From contig OW387148.1 of the NCBI GenBank assembly GCA_936440205.1, forward strand, positions 26,219,961 through 26,283,960: 64,000 bases of DNA, given 5' to 3'. The notes beneath the pieces are model-generated. The model had not been told where the DNA came from. It did not search any database and saw only the letters and a list, made by a program, of their open reading frames with translations. Position 1 is the stretch's first letter. Each line of letters opens with the position of its first letter. Of this stretch, positions 1-9,354 are shown one piece after another. Source of the DNA: Lepidonotus clava (taxonomy: Eukaryota; Annelida; Polychaeta; Phyllodocida; Polynoidae). Made by a program: the position numbers and the translations under genes.

Positions 1-902
1 TACTAAGCATAACTGGTGGGCGCGCGACGTGGATGGTAATATTTTCTGGACCCAACTGCTTAATGTTGCTAGATCAGATGCAGGGACCTTGTATTTATTG
101 TAAATAATGTTGTTCTAGTTGAAGTTTGATTGAAATTTGACACGCATTGTATAATGAAACTCGTTCATTCAAAATATCCGAATTCTCTGTATTAACTTTT
201 ATTGTGTTGACTCGTTCTGAAATTGGATTTATTGTATGTTTGTTACTCTTAGAAGGTTAAGACAACTTTATACTGTATAAATGTTGAGTTTTGTTGACTT
301 GCGTTTCAAATCGTATAAATCAAAAACTGTACAGGTATGTACTAAGACAAAACTGAATTGGTCACCTTATGCACGGGTGTCGCTATCCCTAGGCCTTAAT
401 ATGGGCTGACAATTCTTTGAACTCACCTTGTCACCTTATGCACGGGTGTCGCAATCTTTAAATCTTAATATAAGCTAACGATGCTGAGAACTTACTTTAA
501 TGTACAAGGCACGTACTAAGTGAATACTTAAGATGACGAATACTTCTTCATTCTCTAAAATTGACTTTGACACTTTGTCACCATGATTATGTCACCATTT
601 ACGTTGTTATCCAAATAATCATGTTATCAATTTTTGACACTTACCTTGTCATTTTATGAACGGGTTCTGCTAACCTTGAGCTTCAAGATGTGGAAATCAA
701 CTCAATGAATAATTTCATTGTGAATTTGTGTTGAAACCGGATCTACAAATCTATTGTTACTGTGTTGAATGTACCACGAGAGTCAAAGCCACCCCCACAT
801 TGGTTTCTTTATGTTAGGAAACAATAATAACAAATATATCCAATCATCAAAATTGGAAACTTTATCACATTTGATTGAAAATCTCCATTTGGTTTGAGCT
901 AT
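1..902. other. Left flank of the Polinton, no gene seen
   Basis: No convincing coding frame is visible. A degenerate repeat of about 23 bp (GTCACCTTATGCACGGGTGT and variants) begins near 361 and 430, with a weaker third copy near 648. Spacing is irregular, so this is not a clean satellite. The stretch is AT-rich host or older repeat DNA interrupted by the Polinton insertion. Confidence 0.5.
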
Positions 903-908
903 GTCGTC
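903..908. repeat. Polinton target-site duplication, left copy
   Basis: GTCGTC directly precedes the first base of the left TIR and is repeated exactly at 18671-18676 directly after the right TIR. Six-bp duplications are the established signature of Polinton integration. The perfect match fixes both element ends and argues that flanks and element are still in their original arrangement. Confidence 0.93.
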
Positions 909-1045
909 AGTAGTATGATGGAGTCGCTGGCGCGCATAGTCAATGCTACTAAGTAGGTCAGTAGGTCACTACGACCGAGTTTAGGTCTAAAATAGGTTCA
1001 TAGCTTAATAGAGACTTTGAATAATTAGGTCATTACGACCTACTT
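909..1045. repeat. Polinton left terminal inverted repeat
   Basis: This 137-bp segment matches the reverse complement of 18534-18670. It begins AGTAGTATGATGGAGTCGCT and ends in CGACCTACTT. The first 45 bases and the last 45 are nearly identical between ends, while a central part is more diverged. Several AGGTCA motifs lie in it. Confidence 0.93.
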
Positions 1046-1066
1046 ATAAAAGCTATTTTTGTAATT

Positions 1067-1086
1067 AGGTCAGAGGTCAGAGGTTA
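1067..1086 (+). promoter_or_regulatory. Triple AGGTCA half-site array (DR1 spacing)
   Basis: AGGTCA at 1067, AGGTCA at 1074 and AGGTTA at 1081 are each separated by one G, just inside the left TIR. Two more AGGTCA copies lie within the TIR at 955 and 963. AGGTCA repeated with a one-base gap is the known DR1 binding pattern of nuclear receptors such as RXR, HNF4 and COUP-TF. Whether it acts as such here is inference. Confidence 0.4.
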
Positions 1087-1101
1087 GAAATATTAGAAAA
1101 C

Positions 1102-1230
1102 AGGGTCACTGAGAAAACATGTCAGGGGAAGAGCGCGTGGAACGACGTGGAGACCGGAGGCCGTAAGGCCGGAGGTCTGCACGTCGTTCCTCAACGCGCT
1201 CTTCCCCTGGCATGCTTTCTCAGGGACCCT
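1102..1230. repeat. Long palindrome 1 (hairpin) near left TIR
   Basis: Two arms of about 60 bp face each other. The left arm contains CAGGGGAAGAGCGCG followed by ACGACGTG; the right arm contains CACGTCGT and CGCGCTCTTCCCCTG. The tip carries GAGACCGGAGG and GGAGGTCT with an inner GGCC-GTAA-GGCC stem. A short frame across it is a by-product of the palindrome. Confidence 0.85.
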
Positions 1231-1275
1231 ATATTCTGGTTACGGCTAAAATATTACATATGTTCTGATATTTTT

Positions 1276-1415
1276 ATTGCAAAGGGGGCGGTGCGGGCAT
1301 TCCATGGGAGGGCTGTTTTAGGAATGAGGTGGAGACCGGAGGCACAGCCGGAGGTCTCCACCTCATTTCTAAAACAAACCCTCCCATGGGCTGCGCGCAC
1401 CGCCCCCTTTGCAAT
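1276..1415. repeat. Long palindrome 2 (hairpin) near left TIR
   Basis: Arms of about 60 bp run from ATTGCAAAGGGGGCGGTGCG to its mirror CGCACCGCCCCCTTTGCAAT, with an inner CCATGGGAGGG / CCCTCCCATGG pair and a GAGGTGGAGACC / GGTCTCCACCTC stem near the tip. The tip motif (GAGACCGGAGGC ... GCCGGAGGTCT) is shared with palindrome 1 although the lower stems differ, so the pair looks like two related structured units in tandem. Confidence 0.87.
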
Positions 1416-1726
1416 TTTATCACTTATACTATTACTATTCGATTCGATTATATCTACTTTATGTGTATGTATTCATTTAATATGATTTTGATAAAGTTTC
1501 GTCTTCATATTCATTAAATAATATTCGTATAGAAACTGAATATAGAGTTTTCCTGTTTATATTGATTAAATAATATGCGTATAGAAAACACAACATATAA
1601 AATTCGTTTATAAGTTTTATTCATTAGAAACATATATAGAAACATATTTACAGTGTCACAGATACATGGTGTAATCTTTTATTTACATTGAAACTGTTCA
1701 CAAAGTGAAAAATATATAATACAAAA

Positions 1727-2665
1727 TCATTTACACTGTTGGCATAAGAAAACATTGTTTCCGTTGCCTGGTAATAAACAAATTAAACAATGAGAACAGT
1801 TTCGGGCAAGTGTCCTTATCTTCGGCTGTTTCAGTTTCTCTTTGTTCCATGTGTGAGTGTATACATATGTGTGATGAGGATTTCTGACGGATTTAGCAAT
1901 GGTATGGTGAAAGAGAGACTGTGCTTTGAAAAAGTTACAGTCTACTTCAGTCGCCAACACATTGTGACCGAAAACAGGATTCATTTGCACCTGGTATGAA
2001 AAGAAATTTTCGATGGCCTGAATGTAAATTGATTTCAGCTCACAGTGTAGTTGTATACATGTAAAACAGAACAAAGGACCAACAAAAGTGACATCGGAAT
2101 CACGGATTCGACATTTACAAAAGGCCTGTGAAACGGCTGTCACTTTATGTTGCTCAATGAAAACCATAAGTGACTTTACACTGTTGACGGTGTATCTGGT
2201 AGTAACTCTGAAACATGAGTCTTGATGATGTTGATACACCGCCAAACAGTAGTCCTTGTGGTTATCGCCGTTGATAAGCTGGCTCGTTGCGAAACTATAC
2301 CCGTCCCACATAGCTTCTGTAAAAGTGGAACAGGATCGCGTCGTACCAGTGGTGTGGTCTACAGTACTAACATGGTGTGGTTTCAGATAAAAGTCGCTGT
2401 ACTGTGCGGGGATAATCTCCCAAAAGAAATATCCACTACATCCGCAAAGTACAGCCACTTTATCATTTTTGGGTATAAGTTGAAAATTAATGTCTGCTGA
2501 TGGATAGTTAGAGTCGAGAGGACTATCCGGAGATTCAGGTCGTGACTCAGCAATATTGAGAAATGATAAATCGAGACCCCAACTAAGTGTGGTCTCGTTA
2601 TCATTTGTTGATGAATCATTGCTTGCCAAATCGATTAGAAAATCCGAATAGCTGCTGTCGCTCAT
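1727..2665 (-). CDS. Polinton protein of unknown function with C-terminal CxxC pairs
   Basis: This 312-residue frame is the leftmost gene of the element and reads toward the left TIR. I do not recognise the family. The first 65 residues are Ser/Asp-rich and acidic and probably disordered. The middle is a mixed globular region with many aromatic and His residues. The last 30 residues hold CSHC and CQQC pairs about 17 residues apart, the layout of a zinc ribbon. The start at 2665 is an ATG followed by MSDSSYSDFL. It is transcribed in the same direction as the polymerase gene to its right, separated by about 600 bp of very AT-rich DNA. A DNA-binding or regulatory role is possible, but that is inference only. 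Confidence 0.7.
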   Translation of the reverse strand: MSDSSYSDFLIDLASNDSSTNDNETTLSWGLDLSFLNIAESRPESPDSPLDSNYPSADINFQLIPKNDKVAVLCGCSGYFFWEIIPAQYSDFYLKPHHVSTVDHTTGTTRSCSTFTEAMWDGYSFATSQLINGDNHKDYCLAVYQHHQDSCFRVTTRYTVNSVKSLMVFIEQHKVTAVSQAFCKCRIRDSDVTFVGPLFCFTCIQLHCELKSIYIQAIENFFSYQVQMNPVFGHNVLATEVDCNFFKAQSLFHHTIAKSVRNPHHTYVYTHTWNKEKLKQPKIRTLARNCSHCLICLLPGNGNNVFLCQQCK

Positions 2666-3281
2666 ATTGAAGCTGTAATATAATACTGGAAACTATGGCT
2701 ACACTAAGCAACTAGATGAATAAAATATGGGTAGCCAGTTATTTTTGTAGTATTTACTATTTAGTATGTACTAAGAAAATAACTGGTAGTGGGTAGACAC
2801 CTTAAATTTCTCTGTGATTCGCTGAGATTTTCGCTGCCGGGAGTTCTACCCTAGATAAAGCCATGCATAAAGCCATGCATTTTTTTGTTTTCTCTGAGAT
2901 ATTGTATAATTTTTTATTTTTTTTAATATTTTTCTAATTTTTAAAGTTTTTTTTCATTTTCTTAGACAAATATTTATATTTCAAGCATTTTTTTCTGTCT
3001 CTATGTGAGATTTTGTATAATTTATTTTTACTTTTATTATAATTTTAAAGTTTTTTTTTTTTCTTTTTAAACAATTATTTCTTTTTTTAATTTCAACTTT
3101 TGAATATTTTTTTTAATTTCAACTTTTGATAAATGATATGTACAAGCTTAATTTTCTTTTTCTTTTTATATTTTTTATATTTTTTTGTTGGAGTATTTCT
3201 TTCATAAATGATATATTTTGTAGTTATAAGTCTGTTATTTTTTCAGAATTAAAGAATATTTACAACATGATTGCCGAATTC
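2666..3281. other. AT-rich spacer between two leftward Polinton genes
   Basis: No gene is visible. From about 2870 to 3250 the DNA is almost pure A/T with long T runs, including two similar blocks near 2900-3000 and 3000-3130 that look like a degenerate duplication. CATAAAGCCATGCAT occurs near 2862-2880 with an internal repeat of AAAGCCATGCAT. Confidence 0.5.
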
Positions 3282-6200
3282 CTAGATATCTAAGGGTATC
3301 GTGCTCACTCCGTCTTCACAAGTTTTTCTTTTTATATATTGATAACTTAAGCCTGTCTTTTTCTGTTTGTATGTTATTATATGATGATCTACAACTTTGA
3401 AACCAGTGTTAACGGCGTCCATCGTGATTTGTGTTTCGAGTACGGTGTTAAAAGATTCCATGTCAAGTATGTTTTGTTTCTGTATGACACCTTTACAGCT
3501 AGTTTTCTTTTCTTTTCCATGACCGATATAACATTTTGAATTTAGTGAAGTCATTTCATCTCCTTCCCATTCAATTTTGAATAGTCCTGGGGTCCGTTTA
3601 TCATATTTTTCTCTTTCTTTACAACATGGTTGTGGAAACCATGGTAAATTATTTGTTTTTGCTATTATATATTGTTCCCTGTGATGTTCATTATCACAAG
3701 ATTCTGATGGTAACCATAAGTGGCGTTCTCTATAATAGGCTTCTCTTTTTTCTGGAATTATTAATTCATCTAAAGTCTGTGCGCTGAGGGCGAAATACAG
3801 ACTATCTGTATCCATTTCACAGAGTTCAAAGTCAGATTCTTCGATGTACTTTGATAAGAAGTCGTAGTAAAATTGTAACATTTTCAGTTTTGCGTATTGA
3901 TATACCATGAAACCTATTTGAACTGGAAGGTCGTATGTTATTGACGTAGGGAGTGATGAGACTTCACATGTATCTTCACACAAGTCTTGGACATCTTGTA
4001 CTGTCCAGTGAAGAGCTATTCTAGCGGCTTTTTCTGGTGTCATATATCGAGTGTTTGTGAAGTTTTGTTTGTTACAAATCGTTTTTCCATATGAACTGTT
4101 TCCTAGGAGTTTGTAGAGGTCAGAGAGAATTTTACAGTCAGGGTTTTTGTCGCCCTTTCTTCGTGCCTCTGTTACTTGATCAACAAATGAGAGAAACGAT
4201 TTCTGTGGTATGTATTCAACTAGTAAGTGAACTTTTGTTACGATTAAGCCTTTTTCTAAATACCATTTAAGTAGTGGTGAACCTAATAAAATATTTTTTG
4301 CAAAATAACTTCCGATTAATTGACGTTGTGGCCTTTTGACTCTATCGTTCTTTAATAGATGTTGTTTCATGTGTTCTCCTACATCATCTCTTGACACCAT
4401 TGTATTTTTGAAAATGGGCGTCATTTCTTCAAATTTGAATTTAAGGTGCTCAGGTGTGTGTATGTCCACCGATACTAGTCCAAAAATAGTCCCATTTTTT
4501 ACACCGTTTATTATATCTATTTCAGAAAGGATATTGTGTGTGTTTGGAATCGGTATGCTCCACAGTGATTTACATGCTATAACACTGTTGTTGTTATTCT
4601 TGTCTTTGTTCCAGTCACATTCGTATTTCTCAATGACAGTATAACCTATTAGTTCTAGATACAGTGTTGTTTTAAGAGTTTGTCGACATCTTTCTGACAT
4701 TAGTTTACGACCTTTATCAGTAGAGAGAGTGTTTTTATTCATGTGACACGCGTGCCCATGCCAGTAGCAACCATGAAATTGATACACGGTTTTTGTATCT
4801 GGAACCAGGCCGTCCACTCGAACTCTTTTTGTACCCACACTAACTTCCCCATGGTTATAAGCATGTAGTATTTTAACTTTGTCTGTAATCTCTCGAAACC
4901 GCAACCATTCTGTTGCAGCGCGACTGACTTTTTGAGATTGTTCAGGTTTGTAATTGTTACTACTTCTGCGGACTACAAAGTACCCCGTACAGTGTTCTTC
5001 ACCCATACATTTAAGGTAAAGACTGTTTGCATCTACTCCTATGATATGACGGCACACTTTACTTAATGGTCCGAATGATCTGCCCCGTATTCGTGTCACT
5101 CCTGCTTTTTGATGTCTATGAAATATAATCGATGGACCACCTACCAAATTGCTTCTAATTAATTTGTGTACATCTTTGTCTGCCTCTGAGAATATAATGT
5201 AAGGAAGGCTGTTTGATGATGTGTTATCAAATAGAAATTTTAGTGTAAGGCCTGGAAGAGTCAGACCATCTTTGAACATATCTATTCCTCTTTCACTGAA
5301 AAATTTCATGTGTTGGTTTATAGCTTTGACAAAAGGTTCTACATCTTTGTTATTGTAATATATTAGATAATCTCTGAAAGTTGTCATTCCATTATCTTTC
5401 CACACTTTCTTACACTTGGCATAGTCTTCCGCTGATATAGAAGTACCCGTAAGTGAACTATAGAAAGCTGAGCGAGGTGGAAGTTTTAAGTTCCCTAGTT
5501 TTCTAGTTGATGTCATCCACTCATATGGAAAGAACCCTTTACTTTCATCTTGTAGGAAAGCTTTTAAATAGCTAGCATACGAGTATCCGGGAGCTAGATA
5601 ATTTAACATGTCTAAATAAACACAGTTCTCTGTGTAGACAGCTATGTATTGATTACTCCTTTTTATGGTTTTCATCTCAGCTGTTTGCTTCTTTGCATAG
5701 AAGGAATGGAAATCTCGCTTTATTAGATTTAAGTCGTAGCGACCCGAATTGAAACCTATGACAGGTACTCTGTAAATATAGTTCATAAGACGAATTTTGA
5801 TTTTATCTATTCTGTGCGAAGTTTTATTGCTACTCTTTTTTCCTATACTCTTCATTAGTGATTTAGGCACTTTTTTTCCTTCGGCAATCTCGTTTTTCTT
5901 ATACTTTTCAAGCTTTTTTATTATGTCAGAGAAACGTGTTTCTACAACAGCTCCTATTTTTTCAGCTAACTTTTGTATGTAATCCAGAGTGTCGTGAACT
6001 ATTTCATCATTTTCTCCATCACTTTTTCTTATGAAACAAACTGGTTTTTCCCACTCTGGAAAGTCACTTGCTACACTAGATGAAAGCGGTACATGATGTG
6101 ATTCGACTACTGTATTAGTTGTCTGAACATCACCTTTTGTTTTGTGAGAAAAATAACTTTCGAAATCATACACAATTTTGTATGGATATATTCGAAGTTC

Positions 6201-7472
6201 AGATGGTACTTTTATACCTAGCTCCTCCAGTCTATCAAATACAGATGGTTTGTTTTTGTAAATACCACCTTTGTAGATGAATTTAACTTGCGTACAGTCG
6301 CTTTTAATGTTAGTGTGTCGCTTAAGATTATACTCTGTTTCAAAGAGTCTTCTACACTTACGACACATGTGGAACTGTGAATATTTATTTAGATCGTTTA
6401 CTAGACTGAAGTGATGGTCGTATAGATTTAGTGTCATAACTTTAGACTCATCCTCAACACTCATTAAATTTCCCTTTATACACTTTAATGTACAAGGTGT
6501 CCCCCTTTTAAATTTCTTTTTCTTGGAAGTAGTACTCTTCTTAGGAATGAGTGAAAAGACTCTTATCATAATGTTGTATTTGGTTTCTATCTGGGTCAAT
6601 GCCTTAATTGAAATGCCTCTGAATGATACTTTAGTTTCATCAGGAAAACATTCTTGAAGTAGTCTTTCACAGTGGGATGTGTTTTTGAAAAGAAAATATG
6701 ACAGACACCTAAAAAAACACAGGTAGTCTTTGTACACCCGTTTGCTCTTTGGATTACGATGAAAATGTTGTAAACCCCGTCTACGTAGGAAATTCGGAAT
6801 TGTATCCAATCTTCCTATTAGACCATCCTCTCTACCTTGAACCCTTACTATGTAAATGTTTGCGTTTACATTACCCACTAGTCTCCAACTTGTGTCAGCT
6901 CTATTGACACTCCATTCTTTATCGCGTAAAAAACTTATTACATCTTGCAAGTCAGAATCATTTTTAATATGTCTGTAATTGCTTTGCTGTTCGTGCTCTA
7001 ACCAAAATAAAGAGGAGTTATTCACTGAAGGATGGTAATACATAACTTCTCGATCTTCTGTATAAATCTTTTCTTCAGCAGTTTCTGTTGTTCCTCCATT
7101 AAGTCTTTCAAGTAATGCACCTAAAGATATAGCTAGTCTATATTCGAAAACTTGGTTCTGATGTATTTTGTTAATAGCCTCTATTATCTCTTCAACTGCT
7201 TCTTTCATGTTCAGAGTTGAGAGTCTGACATTGAAAATTGATTGAACACTTCCTAGGAGAACTAAACCGTTTGCTATTGACTTAAAGTTTTTAACATAAG
7301 TGTCTTGATACCACCAATAACTACCTATAGTTGATGGCATTACTGTTGTTTCTATATCATACTGTTCTCTTACGCATGTAGGTGAAGAACAGATCACCTT
7401 TCCAGAATGTAAAGAAAAATTGCGAGGACGACGTGGCACGTTACACATCGGACAATTTATATTCTGATTCAT
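3282..7472 (-). CDS. polB: Protein-primed type B DNA polymerase (Polinton PolB)
   Basis: This is the element's replicase. The start is taken as the ATG at 7472 (MNQNINCPMC), giving about 1396 residues. In order one sees a CxxC-type zinc cluster at the N terminus, a CFFRCL motif block, a C2H2-like finger (CRKC with HTNIKSDC), exonuclease motif I (YDFES), exonuclease II (GFNSGRYDLN), exonuclease III (YNNKDVEPF), polymerase motif A (VDANSLY), an inserted block with FHGCYWHGHACH and a later YECDWN, motif B (NSSYGKT) and motif C (MDTDSLYF). Motif order and spacing are those of protein-primed family B polymerases of Polintons and related viruses. The FHGC..H block is a common Polinton PolB insertion reminiscent of a Vsr-like nuclease fold; that identity is inference. 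Confidence 0.95.
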   Translation of the reverse strand: MNQNINCPMCNVPRRPRNFSLHSGKVICSSPTCVREQYDIETTVMPSTIGSYWWYQDTYVKNFKSIANGLVLLGSVQSIFNVRLSTLNMKEAVEEIIEAINKIHQNQVFEYRLAISLGALLERLNGGTTETAEEKIYTEDREVMYYHPSVNNSSLFWLEHEQQSNYRHIKNDSDLQDVISFLRDKEWSVNRADTSWRLVGNVNANIYIVRVQGREDGLIGRLDTIPNFLRRRGLQHFHRNPKSKRVYKDYLCFFRCLSYFLFKNTSHCERLLQECFPDETKVSFRGISIKALTQIETKYNIMIRVFSLIPKKSTTSKKKKFKRGTPCTLKCIKGNLMSVEDESKVMTLNLYDHHFSLVNDLNKYSQFHMCRKCRRLFETEYNLKRHTNIKSDCTQVKFIYKGGIYKNKPSVFDRLEELGIKVPSELRIYPYKIVYDFESYFSHKTKGDVQTTNTVVESHHVPLSSSVASDFPEWEKPVCFIRKSDGENDEIVHDTLDYIQKLAEKIGAVVETRFSDIIKKLEKYKKNEIAEGKKVPKSLMKSIGKKSSNKTSHRIDKIKIRLMNYIYRVPVIGFNSGRYDLNLIKRDFHSFYAKKQTAEMKTIKRSNQYIAVYTENCVYLDMLNYLAPGYSYASYLKAFLQDESKGFFPYEWMTSTRKLGNLKLPPRSAFYSSLTGTSISAEDYAKCKKVWKDNGMTTFRDYLIYYNNKDVEPFVKAINQHMKFFSERGIDMFKDGLTLPGLTLKFLFDNTSSNSLPYIIFSEADKDVHKLIRSNLVGGPSIIFHRHQKAGVTRIRGRSFGPLSKVCRHIIGVDANSLYLKCMGEEHCTGYFVVRRSSNNYKPEQSQKVSRAATEWLRFREITDKVKILHAYNHGEVSVGTKRVRVDGLVPDTKTVYQFHGCYWHGHACHMNKNTLSTDKGRKLMSERCRQTLKTTLYLELIGYTVIEKYECDWNKDKNNNNSVIACKSLWSIPIPNTHNILSEIDIINGVKNGTIFGLVSVDIHTPEHLKFKFEEMTPIFKNTMVSRDDVGEHMKQHLLKNDRVKRPQRQLIGSYFAKNILLGSPLLKWYLEKGLIVTKVHLLVEYIPQKSFLSFVDQVTEARRKGDKNPDCKILSDLYKLLGNSSYGKTICNKQNFTNTRYMTPEKAARIALHWTVQDVQDLCEDTCEVSSLPTSITYDLPVQIGFMVYQYAKLKMLQFYYDFLSKYIEESDFELCEMDTDSLYFALSAQTLDELIIPEKREAYYRERHLWLPSESCDNEHHREQYIIAKTNNLPWFPQPCCKEREKYDKRTPGLFKIEWEGDEMTSLNSKCYIGHGKEKKTSCKGVIQKQNILDMESFNTVLETQITMDAVNTGFKVVDHHIITYKQKKTGLSYQYIKRKTCEDGVSTIPLDI

Positions 7473-7511
7473 TTTCTTATTTTTCGACTTAATAACTATA
7501 TAAATATACAC

Positions 7512-7774
7512 TTATGTTCTAGCTAGTTATTTAAAAAGCTGACTAAACATTTTTGTTTGAAGCTAACTATGTGCTACACTAACTATGCGCTAGGTGAATA
7601 TATAAAGCTGACTAAATACTTTCTTTGAAGCTAGCTAATATAATATCTACAGCATGATTAAATGTTTTCTGTGTATATAAGTATATAGGCAACCACACCA
7701 CACCATGTATAGTTACTGATATGTTTTAAGACCACACCTACCTGCCCTTGGTGATTACATCATGTTTCTGTGAT
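7512..7774. promoter_or_regulatory. Promoter-side region upstream of polB
   Basis: This gap lies upstream of the leftward polymerase gene. It contains a two-fold degenerate repeat (AGCTAACTATGTGCTA and AGCTAGCTAATATAAT with GCTGACTAAA between) and several TATATAA stretches near 7500, 7605 and 7675 that could serve as TATA elements. No gene is visible. Confidence 0.35.
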
Positions 7775-8172
7775 CTATTCGGACTGCTTTAAGTCATTCA
7801 GGATCTTTGGTCCCAGCGTGCTGACCAAGTCAAAGAACAGTGCGGATGGCACGGTGTGTCCCTGGTCTTTCGGAGGTGCGTCGTGCACCCCGCCCGAGTT
7901 GACCCGTTTCTCCAGCTGCTCCACGTAGTAGCGGGACCCGATATGGATCTTGGCCTTCCCCTGGTAGGTGGTCACGATGACCCAGATGTTGTGCGTCTTG
8001 TTGACCTCCTGGACGTAAGGCTTAATAGTCGGGATGCCCTGTTCTGCTTCACCTGAGGCCCGTTCGTACTGCTGGATGATCGTTCTTGCGGCGTCGAGAA
8101 GGTTCTGGAAACCTGTCTTACTCAAGTTGATCCGGCGTTCGTAGGCTCGCTGAGGGTACTGAATTATGGCGA
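7775..8172 (-). CDS. 3' exon of an unknown Polinton gene
   Basis: The open frame runs from a splice-acceptor-like sequence (TTTTTCAG on the minus strand, ending at 8173) to a stop at 7775. It begins VAIIQYPQRAYERR and ends LNDLKQSE. I do not recognise a domain; the middle (IWVIVTTYQGKAKIHIGSRY) looks like beta strands. On the same strand a strong GTAAGT donor closes the frame at about 8383, and the interval is AT-rich with a CT microsatellite, so this and the next frame are probably two exons of one gene. Both have the same base composition, much richer in G+C than their surroundings. Confidence 0.6.
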
Positions 8173-8224
8173 CCTGAAAAATATAAGCATAATTTTGTTT
8201 TGAGTTATATGTATAAATTTGGGG

Positions 8225-8244
8225 CTCTCTCTCTCTCTCTCTCT
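8225..8244. repeat. CT dinucleotide microsatellite
   Basis: A run of CT repeats lies in the short interval between the two coding stretches at 7775-8172 and 8384-9186. Confidence 0.85.
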
Positions 8245-8383
8245 CATTCTATTTCTATTTAAACTATTATGTATTCTTTACTTCTATTTCACATTAAATA
8301 ATTACAATGAAAGTTAACTATAAACGAAGTACATGTTACCTGAAATAAAAATAATGATTCTATAATTTAAAATCGTACTTACC

Positions 8384-9186
8384 CCTACAGGATCAGGTGG
8401 CCCATACACGTGGATGCAGGTGTTCTTGAAGGCGTCACTGTTGAGGAAATACACCTTCTTAGCTTGCGTGATGTAACCGTCCTTGTACTCGACGTCCAAT
8501 TCCAGTGGCCAGAACAATCCGGTCAGGTCCAATATAGGCGAGAGAGGGGTGGCTTTACTCTGCTGTGCCTCTAGCTCCTTCAAGACCGCATCAGCATACT
8601 GCTGCGCTAGTGCAACGTCCAGTGGAACTACTTTACCTTTCTTTGCACGAGGTTTCCGTTCACCAGCAGGCTTCCGTTTTCTCGGCGGTGCCTTTTTCTT
8701 GTCTGTTGGTTCTCCCTCCGACTCTTCTTCGATGGTGATCGGTACCGAAAGAGCTTCGCCGTCTTTCGGTGGTGGCACGTTTTCTTTGTTGGAGTCGTCT
8801 TGGAGGGTAGCGGCGGCGGCGGCAGCGGCGGCGGTGGTGGCGATTGTGGCAGTGACAGCGTCAGTCAAAGATGCAGGTGGCTCGGGATTCCACAGATCAG
8901 AAATATCGTTGTATAGACTGGCATCAACAGCGTTGACGGTGATGGACGTACCTTCGCCTACATCTGTAATATAGCCAGATTGAGTGTCCATGGACGAATC
9001 TGTCGCATAACCCCCAACTGCAACAGGAACGTAACCGGCGTCTTCTCTCGATGGAAACACTCGGTATTGATCAAAGTATTCATCAATGACCGAATTTCCA
9101 GGAGGGGGCTGCTTCGGAAGTCCCTCCTGAGCGGAGGAAGATGTTGAGGTCTTTCCACGAGCAGTCAAACTTCTACGTCCCATCAT
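8384..9186 (-). CDS. 5' exon of an unknown Ala/Lys-rich Polinton gene
   Basis: The protein has a disordered N-terminal half with an Ala run (about ten residues, GCC/GCT repeats near 8815-8840), an acidic patch (EEESEGEP), then a strongly basic, nuclear-localisation-like segment (PPRKRKPAGERKPRAKKGK), then an ordered end containing LTGLFWPLELDVEY. The start is placed at the ATG at 9186 (MMGRRSLTAR) because a TATAAAA box on the minus strand lies at about 9219-9225, which would put transcription start just before it; an upstream in-frame ATG at 9213 lies too close to the box. A GTAAGT donor follows codon DPVG. No family recognised; a basic DNA-binding virion or regulatory protein is a guess. Confidence 0.6.
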
Positions 9187-9354
9187 GAGAGTGTTGAGAA
9201 GACTCCAGCCCATGAGTCTTTTATACAAAAGTTTACTATCAACGTCGATTAAACGTAGGACGGTTTTTCCATTTTCACAAAGTTTTTCATGAGCGTCGTC
9301 CGTTATTTTATTCGTATTTTGTTTTGTTACCGATAAGCAGATATCACTGAGTAC
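9187..9354. promoter_or_regulatory. Divergent promoter between left-reading and right-reading blocks
   Basis: Genes on either side point away from each other. The minus-strand side has TATAAAA at 9219-9225. This is where the element switches from leftward to rightward transcription. Confidence 0.5.

Noticed and set aside
1-902. An LTR or second transposon end at the left edge
   Set aside because: The recurring GTCACCTTATGCACGGG motif is irregularly spaced and no paired terminus is seen inside the window.
1147-1485. Open frame of 112 codons over the left palindromes
   Set aside because: It follows the palindromic arms, which lack stops by composition; no protein features and overlaps hairpins on both strands.
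8483-8974. 163-codon plus-strand frame opposite the Ala/Lys-rich Polinton gene
   Set aside because: Mirror of a G+C-rich coding strand; the minus frame has the TATA box, donor site and sensible composition.
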